Positions 45,424 to 53,967 of a DNA stretch of 64,000 nt are shown here, in pieces. The notes under the pieces were generated by a model. It searched no databases. It saw nothing but the letters and a program-made list of their open reading frames with translations, and was not told the origin of the DNA. The DNA is from Mesorhizobium sp. AR10 (GTDB lineage: Bacteria; Pseudomonadota; Alphaproteobacteria; Rhizobiales; Rhizobiaceae): assembly GCF_024746795.1 (NCBI RefSeq), contig NZ_CP080523.1:124001-188000 (forward strand). Reading direction: 5' to 3'. Both the position numbers and the translations under genes were made by a program. Each line of letters opens with the position of its first letter. Within the stretch, counting starts at the first letter, position 1.

Positions 45424-47214
45424 GTGACAATTCAAACACCCAACGGCTTTACACTGGACAATTCGGGCAAGCGCATCGTCGTCGATCCCGTCACCCGCAT
45501 CGAGGGACATATGCGGGTGGAGGTCAATGTCGACGAGAACAACATCATCCGGAATGCGGTCTCGACCGGCACCATGTGGCGCGGTATCGAAGTCATCCTG
45601 AAGAACCGCGACCCCCGCGACGCATGGGCCTTCACGGAGCGCATCTGCGGCGTCTGCACCGGCACGCATGCGCTAACCTCTGTACGCGCGGTCGAGAATG
45701 CGCTCGGCATCACCATCCCCGACAATGCCAATTCGATCCGCAACCTGATGCAGCTGGCGCTGCAGGTCCATGACCATGTCGTGCACTTCTACCATCTTCA
45801 TGCGCTCGACTGGGTGGACGTGATCTCTGCGATCTCGGCCGATCCGAAGGCGACCTCCGCGCTCGCGCAGTCCGTGTCCGACTGGCCGCTTTCCTCTCCA
45901 GGCTATTTCAAAGACATCCAGACCCGGCTCAAGAAATTCGTCGAGTCAGGCCAGCTCGGACCCTTCAAGAACGGCTATTGGGGCAATGCATCCTACAAGC
46001 TGCCGCCGGAGGCCAATCTCATGGCGGTGGCGCATTATCTGGAGGCGCTCGACTTCCAGAAGGAGATCGTCAAGATCCACACGATCTTCGGCGGCAAGAA
46101 CCCGCATCCAAACTGGCTGGTTGGCGGGATACCCTGTCCGATCAATATCGACGGTACTGGTGCGGTCGGCGCGATCAACATGGAACGGCTTAACATGGTC
46201 ACCTCGATCATCGACCAGATTATCGAGTTCAATGACAAGGTATACGTTCCCGACATCATGGCCATCGGCTCCTTCTACAAGGATTGGCTCTATGGAGGCG
46301 GTCTGTCGGGCAAGAACGTGCTAGCCTATGGAGACGTACCCGAGCACGTCAACGACTACTCCGAGGCAAGCCTGAAGCTGCCGCGCGGCGCGATCATCAA
46401 TGGCAATCTCGCCGAAGTGCTCCCGGTCGACCATGAGGATCCCGAGCAGATCCAGGAATTCGTTACCCATTCCTGGTACAAATATCCCGACGAGACAAAG
46501 GGCCTGCATCCCTGGGACGGGGTTACCGAGCCACACTACGAACTCGGCCCCAACGCCAAGGGGACGAAGACCAATATCGAGCAGCTCGACGAGGCCGCTA
46601 AATATTCCTGGATCAAGGCGCCGCGCTGGCGCGGCCATGCCATGGAGGTCGGGCCGCTCGCCCGCTGGGTCGTCGGCTACGCCCAGAACAAGGCGGAGTT
46701 CAAGGACCCGATCGAAAAGGTGCTCAAGGATCTCGGCCTTCCGGTTTCAGCCCTCTTCTCGACACTCGGCCGCACGGCAGCCCGTGCGCTCGAATCGAGC
46801 TGGGCCGGCCACCAGATGCGCTATTTCCGGAACAAGCTGATCGCCAATATGAAGGCCGGCGACTTCTCTACGGCCCATGTCGACAGGTGGAAGCCGGAAA
46901 CCTGGCCCAAGGAGGTCAAGGGCGTCGGCTTTACCGAGGCCCCGCGGGGCGCGCTCGCGCACTGGATCAAAATCAAGGACGGCAAGATCGACAACTACCA
47001 GTGCGTCGTGCCCACCACATGGAACGGCAGCCCCCGCGATCCGGCAGGAAATATTGGCGCCTTCGAGGCTTCGTTGATGGATACGCCGATGTCAGACCCC
47101 ACCCAACCGCTCGAAATCCTCAGGACCATCCATTCCTTCGATCCGTGCCTAGCATGCTCGACGCATGTCATGAGCCCGGACGGTCAGGAAATGGCGAAGG
47201 TCCAGGTCCGGTGA
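45424..47214 (+). CDS. hupL: Uptake [NiFe]-hydrogenase large subunit
   Basis: A 596-residue catalytic subunit that splits H2. The four nickel-iron ligands are present: C75 and C78 in [11 protein letters not shown], and C575 and C578 in DPCLACSTH. The 15 residues after H581 ([15 protein letters not shown]) are the peptide removed by the HupD endopeptidase after nickel insertion. The start is GTG 45424 with GAGGAA upstream. It pairs with HupS and is carried across the membrane by the small subunit's Tat signal. Confidence 0.96.
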   Translation: MTIQTPNGFTLDNSGKRIVVDPVTRIEGHMRVEVNVDENNIIRNAVSTGTMWRGIEVILKNRDPRDAWAFTERICGVCTGTHALTSVRAVENALGITIPDNANSIRNLMQLALQVHDHVVHFYHLHALDWVDVISAISADPKATSALAQSVSDWPLSSPGYFKDIQTRLKKFVESGQLGPFKNGYWGNASYKLPPEANLMAVAHYLEALDFQKEIVKIHTIFGGKNPHPNWLVGGIPCPINIDGTGAVGAINMERLNMVTSIIDQIIEFNDKVYVPDIMAIGSFYKDWLYGGGLSGKNVLAYGDVPEHVNDYSEASLKLPRGAIINGNLAEVLPVDHEDPEQIQEFVTHSWYKYPDETKGLHPWDGVTEPHYELGPNAKGTKTNIEQLDEAAKYSWIKAPRWRGHAMEVGPLARWVVGYAQNKAEFKDPIEKVLKDLGLPVSALFSTLGRTAARALESSWAGHQMRYFRNKLIANMKAGDFSTAHVDRWKPETWPKEVKGVGFTEAPRGALAHWIKIKDGKIDNYQCVVPTTWNGSPRDPAGNIGAFEASLMDTPMSDPTQPLEILRTIHSFDPCLACSTHVMSPDGQEMAKVQVR

Positions 47215-47226
47215 GGAGGATAAGTC

Positions 47227-47946
47227 ATGACTATCCATGAAACTCTCGCAGCCGCCGACGCCCACGGTGAAAAGGCCGTCGAGCGCCACAGCATCTATGT
47301 TTACGAAGCCCCGGTGCGCATTTGGCATTGGGTCAACGCCGTCTCGATCCTGACGCTCGCGCTGACCGGCTATTTCATCGGCTCGCCGCTGCCTTCCGTG
47401 CCGGGCGAGGCCATCGCCAATTTCGTTATGGGGTATATCCGCTTCATCCACTTCGCGGCGGGGCAGGTCCTTGCTGTGTTCCTTATCCTCAGGGTCTACT
47501 GGGCCTTTGTCGGCAATATCCATGCCCGCCAGATCTTCTATGTGCCCTTCTGGAGCGGCCGCTTCTGGAAGGAATGGCTGCATGAGTTGCGGTGGTACAT
47601 GTTCTTGGCCCGGCAGCCGAAGTATGTCGGCCACAATCCTCTTTCCCAGTTCACCATGTTCCTGATGTTCACCCTGCCGCTCGTCTTCATGGTGATCACC
47701 GGCTTTGCGCTCTATAGCGAGGGTGCCGGCCGCGACGGCTGGGAATATGCGCTCTTCGGCTGGGTGTTCTCGATCTGGCCCAACAGCCAGGACATCCACA
47801 CATTCCACCATCTCGGCATGTGGGTAATCCTCGTCTTCCTCATGGTGCACATTTATGTGGCGATCCGCGAGTACATTATGAGCCGACAGAGCATCATCTC
47901 GTCGATGATTTCCGGCGAACGCCTCTTCAAGGACAGGGAGGACTAG
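47227..47946 (+). CDS. hupC: Hydrogenase b-type cytochrome subunit
   Basis: A 239-residue integral membrane cytochrome b that passes electrons from HupS to the quinone pool and anchors the enzyme. Four hydrophobic segments are visible, with haem-ligand histidines in the first (RIWHWVNA), second (YIRFIHFAAGQ) and last (TFHHLGMWVILVFLMVHIY) regions, as in the HyaC/HupC family. It starts 12 nt after hupL with GAGGA upstream, and hupD follows immediately. Confidence 0.95.
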   Translation: MTIHETLAAADAHGEKAVERHSIYVYEAPVRIWHWVNAVSILTLALTGYFIGSPLPSVPGEAIANFVMGYIRFIHFAAGQVLAVFLILRVYWAFVGNIHARQIFYVPFWSGRFWKEWLHELRWYMFLARQPKYVGHNPLSQFTMFLMFTLPLVFMVITGFALYSEGAGRDGWEYALFGWVFSIWPNSQDIHTFHHLGMWVILVFLMVHIYVAIREYIMSRQSIISSMISGERLFKDRED

Positions 47947-48555
47947 ATGGTCGGCCCAAATCCCTTGGCCTCTTCGCCTTCCCCGCGGATTCTCGTGCTT
48001 GGCATAGGCAATATCCTCTGGGCCGATGAAGGCTTCGGCGTGCGCGCGGTGGAAACCTTCCACAAGGCGTATCGGGTGCCTGACAACGTCACCGTCCTCG
48101 ATGGCGGCACGCAGGGGCTCTATCTCGTGCAGTTCGTCAATGAACACGATCGTTTGATGGTGTTCGACGCCATCGACTACGGCCTCGAGCCGGGCACGAT
48201 GAAGATCGTGGAAGACGACGAGGTGCCGAAATTTACTGGCGCTAAGAAGATGAGCCTGCATCAGACCGGCTTCCAGGAGGTGCTGAGCGCCGCTGACCTT
48301 ATGGGGCACTATCCCGATCGGCTGGTTCTCATCGGGTGCCAGCCGCTGGATCTCGAAGACTGGGGCGGCCCGCTGACGACGCTGGTCAAGGCAGTCATAC
48401 CGCGCGCAATCGAAACGGCAGTAGAAATATTGCGGGACTGGGGCGTCGTCGTCTCTGCGCGACCGGAAGGAGCAGCGGTTCCGCCACTACTTGAAAACGA
48501 CATCGATTTCGAACGTTACGAGCGCCGAGCCGAATCGGCCGCATTGCGCTATTGA
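47947..48555 (+). CDS. hupD: Hydrogenase maturation endopeptidase
   Basis: A 202-residue protease of the HyaD/HybD family that removes the HupL C-terminal peptide. The nickel-sensing residues are visible: E28 in ILWADEGFGV, D74 in VFDAIDYG and H105 in MSLHQTGF. The start ATG directly follows the hupC stop codon. A C-terminal extension of about 20 residues after ILRDWGV is usual in rhizobial forms. Confidence 0.95.
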   Translation: MVGPNPLASSPSPRILVLGIGNILWADEGFGVRAVETFHKAYRVPDNVTVLDGGTQGLYLVQFVNEHDRLMVFDAIDYGLEPGTMKIVEDDEVPKFTGAKKMSLHQTGFQEVLSAADLMGHYPDRLVLIGCQPLDLEDWGGPLTTLVKAVIPRAIETAVEILRDWGVVVSARPEGAAVPPLLENDIDFERYERRAESAALRY

Positions 48556-48565
48556 GGAGGATATC

Positions 48566-49141
48566 ATGAATTTCCGTAGGGTTGCGGCGACGCTCGTCGC
48601 GATGGCGCAACCGGGCATCGCCCACGCGCATGTCGGCCTTCACACCGACGGCGCGCTTGCCGGCTTCAGCCATCCGTTCAGCGGTCTCGATCATATCCTG
48701 GCGATGGTCGCGGTCGGCTTCTGGGCCTTGACGCTGGGCGGTAAAGCCCGATGGATCGTTCCCTTGGCCTTCGTGACGGTCATGGCGGTGGGGGGCGCCC
48801 TGGGCATTTACGGCCTCGCTTTTCCAATGGTGGAAACCGGGATCGCGCTGACCGTCGCGCTGCTCGGTCTGCTGGTTGCTTTCGAAGTGAAGGTTTCAAC
48901 GTCGGTCGCGGCGACGGTGGTTGGAACATGCGCGCTCTTCCATGGCCACGCCCATGGCACCTAGCTTCCGGCGATGGCGCATGCGGGCGGCAATGTGGCG
49001 GGCTTCATGGCTGCCACGGTCATCCTGCATCTCACCGGTTTCGGGCTGGCCTGGTTGAGGTTCGGCAACGCCCGACGAGTTGCCGCGCGGACCGCCGGCG
49101 TGGCCATTGCCCTTGCCGGTGCAGTCCTGCTGGCCGGCTGA
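48566..49141 (+). pseudogene. hupE: hupE nickel permease with an in-frame amber codon
   Basis: The frame from ATG 48566 (GAGGAGG upstream) encodes a HupE/UreJ protein: signal peptide, HPFSGLDHILAMVAVG motif in the first mature helix, and FHGHAHG in the fourth. Codon 133 (48962-48964) is TAG where the family has a charged residue (FHGHAHGTELP), one base from GAG. After it the frame stays open in phase (LPAMAHAGGNVAGFMAAT...) to a natural TGA at 49141, total 191 codons. A single nonsense substitution therefore removes the last two helices. HupE mediates nickel uptake for hydrogenase; readthrough or a sequencing error cannot be excluded. Confidence 0.88.
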
Positions 49142-49239
49142 ACTTCTCCCAGGGCTAAGGCCGGTCGGGAGTCCGTGTGGGCACCCTGCGTACCGCGGCT
49201 CCCGATTTCATAAGATCTGGACGACGGAGGAGGAGCATC

Positions 49240-49536
49240 ATGTGCATCGGCATTCCCATGCGGACCGTCGCCGGCAATGAGTTCGTCGCCCACTGCGAGC
49301 GACATGGCCGGATATCCTCGATCTCCCTCATGCTGGTCGGCCCACAACCGCCGGGAACCTACCTACTCACCCATCTCGGCTCTGCCATCCGGGTGCTGGA
49401 CGTCGACGAGGCCCGGGCCATCGACAACGCACTCGCGGGTCTTGCTGAAGCTGTCGAGGGGAGGGCTTTCGACGCCCTCTTTGCCGATCTCACCTCGCGC
49501 GAGCCGGAACTGCCGCCGCATCTGCGTTGCGAGTGA
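49240..49536 (+). CDS. hupF: HypC-family hydrogenase chaperone
   Basis: A 98-residue HypC/HupF chaperone starting MCIGIPMRT; the cysteine at position 2 is the ligand-transfer residue. It helps keep the large subunit competent during Fe(CN)2CO and nickel insertion; HupF is known to protect HupL when oxygen is present. The ATG at 49240 with GGAGGAG 5 nt upstream is chosen over an upstream frame opening. It stops about 105 nt before an internal sigma-54 site. Confidence 0.93.
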   Translation: MCIGIPMRTVAGNEFVAHCERHGRISSISLMLVGPQPPGTYLLTHLGSAIRVLDVDEARAIDNALAGLAEAVEGRAFDALFADLTSREPELPPHLRCE

Positions 49537-49640
49537 AAAGAAAGTTTCCAAAGTGGAAGGACTTTCCATCCAGATGCCCGCGATACTTTGTGAAGGCGGA
49601 AATTTGTCTTCCAGATCAAAGGAATCTGACTTTCCCAAGT

Positions 49641-49657
49641 CTGGCACGCCGCTTGCT
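49641..49657 (+). promoter_or_regulatory. Internal sigma-54 promoter before hupG
   Basis: CTGGCACG-CCGC-TTGCT is a perfect -24/-12 consensus in the 167-nt gap between hupF and hupG. It stands 47 nt before the hupG start. An internal NifA-dependent promoter for hupGHIJ is, as I recall, described in R. leguminosarum. A clear TGT-N10-ACA activator site was not found upstream here. Confidence 0.85.
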
Positions 49658-49703
49658 CCTCATTTCGTTGGAATGTTTTGCAGCGTGATTTGTGGAGGAG
49701 ACT

Positions 49704-50195
49704 ATGCCATCTGTCCTGGTCCGCGCCCTGAGCGAGCGGGCGCGCCTGCCCCTCATCGACGAGACGAATATCGATGCCTTCCTCGCTCCGGCGGCGAGTG
49801 AACCCGACAATGCCGTGCTGTTCTTCACCGGCGATCCGTCGCAGCGGCCGGAAGCCGATGACGTCGCCGTCGTCCTCCCACATATCCTCCAGGCCTTCCA
49901 AGGCCGCTTGCGCGGCGCCGTGGTCCTGCGCACGGCCGAAGACAAGCTAAAGGCCCGCTTTAACGTCGTTGTGATGCCGAGCCTCACCGTGACTCGTCGA
50001 GACCAACCGGTCGGCGTGCTGGGCAAGATCCGCGACTGGTCCGAATATGTCGAGAAGATCAGCGCCTGGCTCGCGCCCGACACGCCGGTCATGGTGCCCT
50101 CGGGCGGACCGAAGGTCGAGATCACCCATGCCGGCAAGGAGCGTGCGATGAAGGCCGGATTCTGGGTCGCCCCGGGGGCGAGGATGCGGCGATGA
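49704..50195 (+). CDS. hupG: Hydrogenase accessory protein, HyaE/HupG family
   Basis: A 163-residue thioredoxin-fold accessory protein that lacks the redox CxxC pair, as usual for HyaE/HupG. It is thought to act as a chaperone for the small subunit before Tat export. GGAGGAG stands 6 nt before ATG 49704. The stop overlaps the start of hupH by 4 nt (ATGA). Confidence 0.92.
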   Translation: MPSVLVRALSERARLPLIDETNIDAFLAPAASEPDNAVLFFTGDPSQRPEADDVAVVLPHILQAFQGRLRGAVVLRTAEDKLKARFNVVVMPSLTVTRRDQPVGVLGKIRDWSEYVEKISAWLAPDTPVMVPSGGPKVEITHAGKERAMKAGFWVAPGARMRR

Positions 50196-50995
50196 CGATG
50201 ATGCCCGTCGGCCCCGAGCCGCCGCTGCGTGCCCGCAAGCTCAATTTCCTCGCCACCAGCAGCGCCGAGGAAATGATCCGCCGATGTCGGCGGACGGCGA
50301 TGCTCCTGCCGGAACTCGCTGACGCGCTCGCCGTTCAGAAGGCCGACCGGCCGGGCCGGCTATTCGACATCACCGATTTCCCCGACGACGACAAGGAACT
50401 GATCGCCCAGACTCTCGGCGAGGGCGAGGTCGCCGGCGTCGCGGCATTGACGAACGGCATCACGGCCCGGATGCAGGAGGCGGTGATGGCTGGCGTCTGG
50501 CGCGTCCGTTTCACCGACGGTGAGGGCCGGCTCATTGCCGACTATGTCGAGGTCGCGAGCATTCCCGCCGCTGTCAAACAGGCGTGCTCGGCGCTGCCGG
50601 GCTCGATCAGCCACGGGCCGGCGCCGACCGGCGCCATGAACGTCATGCCCGTGCTGACCGAGATCGGTGATCGCATCGCCCGTTACAGCGACGGTGATCC
50701 GGGCCATATCATCACCTTCTCGCTCTTCCCGATGAGCCCGGAAGACATGGTCTTCCTGCAGGAAACGCTGGGTGCCGGGCCGGTGCAGCTCACCTCGCGC
50801 GGCTATGGCAGCTTCCGCATCGTGGCGACCGGCGCGCGCAATGTCTGGTCGGTTCAGTTCTACAACGCCATGGACACGATCATCCTCGATACGTTGGAGA
50901 TCTGCGACATTCCCTCGGTCGCGATCGCCGCCGAGGATGATTTCCGCGACTCCGAGGCGAGGCTGCGTGAGATCGAGGAGGCCTATTTCAAATGA
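50192..50995 (+). CDS. hupH: Hydrogenase expression/assembly protein, HyaF family
   Basis: A 267-residue HupH/HyaF protein made of two related halves. The first has GEGEVAGVAALTNGITARMQ and VWRVRF; the second has LGAGPVQLTSRGYGSFRIVA and VWSVQFYNAMDTIILDTLEI. It is needed for small-subunit processing in rhizobia, with no known enzymatic activity. It overlaps hupG and hupI by 4 nt each, so translation is coupled. Confidence 0.93.
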   Translation: MTMMPVGPEPPLRARKLNFLATSSAEEMIRRCRRTAMLLPELADALAVQKADRPGRLFDITDFPDDDKELIAQTLGEGEVAGVAALTNGITARMQEAVMAGVWRVRFTDGEGRLIADYVEVASIPAAVKQACSALPGSISHGPAPTGAMNVMPVLTEIGDRIARYSDGDPGHIITFSLFPMSPEDMVFLQETLGAGPVQLTSRGYGSFRIVATGARNVWSVQFYNAMDTIILDTLEICDIPSVAIAAEDDFRDSEARLREIEEAYFK

Positions 50996-51207
50996 GCGCC
51001 TTCGAGAATTTCGGCAAGCGCGAGACCGTGTCGGGCGACGACCAGATGGAATGCGGTATCTGCTGGCATGTCTATGATCCCGCTGAGGGTGACCCGGTCT
51101 GGCAGATTGCCTCGGGGACGTCGTTTGCAAACCTGCCGGAAGACTGGCGCTGCCCAAATTGCGATGCGCTGCAATCGAAGTTCATGAGGCTGGGTGATGG
51201 ACGCTGA
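50992..51207 (+). CDS. hupI: Rubredoxin
   Basis: A 71-residue rubredoxin with both iron-binding pairs: C21 and C24 (CGIC) and C54 and C57 (CPNC). It carries one electron on an Fe(Cys)4 site. In hup clusters it is thought to serve small-subunit cluster assembly under oxygen. It overlaps hupH by 4 nt and hupJ by 11 nt. Confidence 0.95.
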   Translation: MSAFENFGKRETVSGDDQMECGICWHVYDPAEGDPVWQIASGTSFANLPEDWRCPNCDALQSKFMRLGDGR

Positions 51208-51721
51208 CGTCGCAGAGAGGGCCGAGATCGATCCCGCGCAGGCGCTCGGCCGGCGGCTCGAGGCCTGCTACCGGCGCATTTACGCGACCGCCATGGCCGA
51301 TGTGCCGATCTGCAATCCCGCGCTTGGCATTGCCTCGACCGGTTTTCGGACTTACGGCGGTCGTGCGTTCGGCATCGTGACTACACCATGGTTCATGAAT
51401 CTCGTGGCAGCGGATCTGCCGCAGGGCCCTTCCTCCGCCCCAGCTGCCACCGGTACGACCCTCCGCGTCGGCCTGCCGGCGGGTGAGGTCGGGTTCATTG
51501 CCGGTGAACTCGATGCGATTGACCGTGTCGATTCCTGCTCGCTGTTTTCGCCGGTCTTCGAGTTTGCGACGATGGAGGCTGCCCTCGAAACAGCGGACGA
51601 AGCAGCCCGGGCCTTCTTTGATCCTGCCACGCTCGAACCGCCGCCCGCCCCGCCCGCGGCGGTCAATCGGCGTGACCTGTTGCGCGGGTATGTCCGCAGG
51701 CGCGAGGAAGCGTCGCAATGA
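51197..51721 (+). CDS. hupJ: Hydrogenase assembly chaperone, HupJ/HybE family
   Basis: A 174-residue [NiFe]-hydrogenase assembly chaperone with the family's [14 protein letters not shown] and TPWFMNLV segments. The ATG at 51197 is taken; a GTG lies one codon earlier. It overlaps hupI at the start and hupK at the end (ATGA). Its C-terminal RRDLLRGY region is variable. Confidence 0.92.
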   Translation: MDADVAERAEIDPAQALGRRLEACYRRIYATAMADVPICNPALGIASTGFRTYGGRAFGIVTTPWFMNLVAADLPQGPSSAPAATGTTLRVGLPAGEVGFIAGELDAIDRVDSCSLFSPVFEFATMEAALETADEAARAFFDPATLEPPPAPPAAVNRRDLLRGYVRRREEASQ

Positions 51722-52827
51722 CATTCCTTCTCGGGGCAGGCACGATAAGGATCGACGTAACCGTGTCGCGCGCGCTTGCCTGTTCCGTCACGGTGAAGGC
51801 GAACCGCCCGCAGGGCCTGACGCGCATGTTCATCGGCCGCAGGCCCGAAGAGGCGCCCCCTCTTGCCGGTCAAGTCTTTTCGCTCTGCGGTTTTGCGCAA
51901 GCCGTCGCGGCGCGGCTCGCCGTCCTGAATGCAGCGGATATGGCGATGAAGGTGGAAGAACGGATCGGCTCCGGTGCCGGATTGCTCGCCGAGCGGACTT
52001 TCGAAACCTTGCGGGCGCTCATCCTCCATTGGCCATGCCCCCTGCCGGCATCGCTCGGCGCAACCGCCGGTAGACATCTCCGCGAAGCGCTGGCCGCTTC
52101 GCAAGAAATCATCGCCGCGGCCAAGGCCGGGCAAAACGACAGGGCGCATTTGGCGGCCGCCGCTGCGCGGCTGTCTGCGGCGGCCAGCGCGCTCGGCATC
52201 CCGAGCCAGGGCGACACACCTTTGCCGGAATCAGCCTGCGCCGCGATGTTGCAGGATATAGGCAACGATCGGGTCTTCAATGGCCGGCGGCCCGATCCAC
52301 TGACCATCAATGACGATCCGGAAGTCATCGCCCGGCTTTGCGCCGAGCCCGGCTATGCAAGCCTGCCGCATCTCCTAGGCCGCGTCGCGGAGACGGGCGC
52401 GTATGCCCGGCTCGCCGCCGGTGACGTGGAGGCCTCCCATCTGGTCCAACGACTGCTAGCCCGCATCAACGACGTGCGCCTCTGCCTCAAACAACTGACC
52501 GCTCTCGCAGCAACCGGCAAGTGCGACGGAGCATCACTCGCCTGCGGCGGGGCCACGCCGGGCGCCGGTGGCTACGGTGCTGTAGAATGCGCGCGTGGCC
52601 GGCTCTATCATCAGGCCGAGATCGGCGGCGACGGCAGGCTTTCGTCCTATCGCATCCTCGCCCCGACCGAATGGAATTTTCATCCCGCCGGCCCCTTCGT
52701 CGAGACACTGCTGTCGTCACCCGTCGGGACCGATGAGGCCGCCGTGAGATCGGTGTCGCGGCTCGCGGTCCTGTTCGATCCCTGCGTGGCCTTTGAGGTT
52801 AATGTTCGCGAGGCCGCACATGCATGA
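51718..52827 (+). CDS. hupK: Hydrogenase large-subunit-like assembly scaffold
   Basis: A 369-residue HupK protein, a distant and catalytically inactive relative of the large subunit. The N-terminal [14 protein letters not shown] and VFSLCGFAQ replace the large-subunit VTRIEGH and CxxC regions. The C-terminal [11 protein letters not shown] echoes DPCxxC but lacks the second cysteine. HupK/HoxV is thought to hold the Fe(CN)2CO precursor before transfer to HupL. It overlaps hupJ by 4 nt and hypA by 8 nt. Confidence 0.92.
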   Translation: MTFLLGAGTIRIDVTVSRALACSVTVKANRPQGLTRMFIGRRPEEAPPLAGQVFSLCGFAQAVAARLAVLNAADMAMKVEERIGSGAGLLAERTFETLRALILHWPCPLPASLGATAGRHLREALAASQEIIAAAKAGQNDRAHLAAAAARLSAAASALGIPSQGDTPLPESACAAMLQDIGNDRVFNGRRPDPLTINDDPEVIARLCAEPGYASLPHLLGRVAETGAYARLAAGDVEASHLVQRLLARINDVRLCLKQLTALAATGKCDGASLACGGATPGAGGYGAVECARGRLYHQAEIGGDGRLSSYRILAPTEWNFHPAGPFVETLLSSPVGTDEAAVRSVSRLAVLFDPCVAFEVNVREAAHA

Positions 52828-53161
52828 AATGTCGCTGATGGAGAGTGTGATCGAGATCGTCTGCGACACGGCGCGGCAGAACGGCGCGACACGCGTCAAG
52901 TCGGTCCGGGTCGATGTCGGCGTGCTGAGCCACGTCGAGCCGGACGCGCTGATGTTCTGTTATGAGGCCGTGCGACACGGCACGATTGCGGACGAGGCGA
53001 CGCTCGAGATCAACCGCATTGCCGGCGAGGGCTGGTGTCTCGACTGCGGCAAGACGGTCGCCTTGGAGGAGCGGTTCGGCGCCTGCCCGGACTGCGGACG
53101 GCATCGGGTCCAGATGACGGCAGGCGACGAATTGAAGATCAGGGATATGGAGGTGAGCTGA
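52820..53161 (+). CDS. hypA: Hydrogenase nickel-insertion protein
   Basis: A 113-residue nickel metallochaperone. The N-terminal M-H-E with H2 binds nickel, and the zinc site comprises C73, C76, C89 and C92. It works with HypB to deliver nickel to HupL. ATG 52820 gives the required MHEMS start. Its stop overlaps the hypB start (TGATG). I did not find a clear TTGAT-N4-ATCAA FNR box inside it, although R. leguminosarum has an FnrN-dependent promoter before hypB. Confidence 0.95.
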   Translation: MHEMSLMESVIEIVCDTARQNGATRVKSVRVDVGVLSHVEPDALMFCYEAVRHGTIADEATLEINRIAGEGWCLDCGKTVALEERFGACPDCGRHRVQMTAGDELKIRDMEVS

Positions 53162-53949
53162 TGTGCACGGTATGCGGTTGCGAGACTTCTTCCATCGAGG
53201 GTCACAAGCACGAGGAGGGCGGGCACCGTCACAGCCATGACCATCATCACGACCAAGACCACCACCACCATGGCGATGGCGGGCATGAGGAGCGGATCAT
53301 CCAGGTGGAGAGAGACATCCTCTCCAAGAACCACGCTTATGCGGAAGAGAACCGGCGATATTTTGAGCGCCAGGGCATCTTTGCGCTCAACTTCGTCTCC
53401 AGCCCCGGCTCGGGCAAGACCAGCCTGCTGGTCCGCACGATCAATGACCTAAAGGACCGCCTCACGATCTCGGTTATCGAAGGTGACCAGCAGACCTCGA
53501 ACGACGCGGCCCGGATCCGCGAGACCGGCGCCCGCGCCATCCAGATCAACACGGGCAAGGGCTGCCACCTCGACGCCCACATGGTGGGCCACGCGGCTGA
53601 GGATCTCGCGCTTGAACCAGGCTCTGCGCTCTTCATCGAGAATGTCGGCAACCTCGTCTGTCCCGCCGCCTTCGATCTCGGCGAGGCCCACAAGGTTGTG
53701 GTCCTGTCAGTCACCGAAGGCGAGGACAAGCCGCTCAAATATCCCAACATGTTCGCCGCCGTCGACCTGATGATCCTCAACAAGGCCGACCTGCTGCCGC
53801 ATCTCGATTTCAATGTCGGCCTCTGCATCGCCAACGCCCTGCGCGTCAATCCGCGCCTCCAGACGCTGACGGTCTCCGCCCGCACGGGAGAGGGCATGGA
53901 AGCCTTCTATGCCTGGCTCGAGGCATCCGCCCCCCACCGGGCCGCGTGA
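53161..53949 (+). CDS. hypB: Hydrogenase nickel-incorporation GTPase
   Basis: A 262-residue SIMIBI GTPase. The N-terminal C2-x2-C5-x-C7 motif is a high-affinity nickel site. Residues about 15-42 are histidine-rich (13 His), suggesting nickel storage. The P-loop is GSGKTS at 83-88, and NKADLL supplies guanine specificity. The start ATG overlaps the hypA stop; the longer upstream frame is out of register with hypA and rejected. Confidence 0.95.
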   Translation: MCTVCGCETSSIEGHKHEEGGHRHSHDHHHDQDHHHHGDGGHEERIIQVERDILSKNHAYAEENRRYFERQGIFALNFVSSPGSGKTSLLVRTINDLKDRLTISVIEGDQQTSNDAARIRETGARAIQINTGKGCHLDAHMVGHAAEDLALEPGSALFIENVGNLVCPAAFDLGEAHKVVVLSVTEGEDKPLKYPNMFAAVDLMILNKADLLPHLDFNVGLCIANALRVNPRLQTLTVSARTGEGMEAFYAWLEASAPHRAA

Positions 53950-53967
53950 CCGAAGGTGGCATGAACC

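Noticed and set aside
47149..48309. A 386-codon frame antisense to hupC and hupD
   Set aside because: It is the shadow of two well-identified genes and has no recognisable domain.
52820..53161. An FNR/FnrN box inside hypA
   Set aside because: No TTGAT-N4-ATCAA or near match was found in the region where R. leguminosarum has one.
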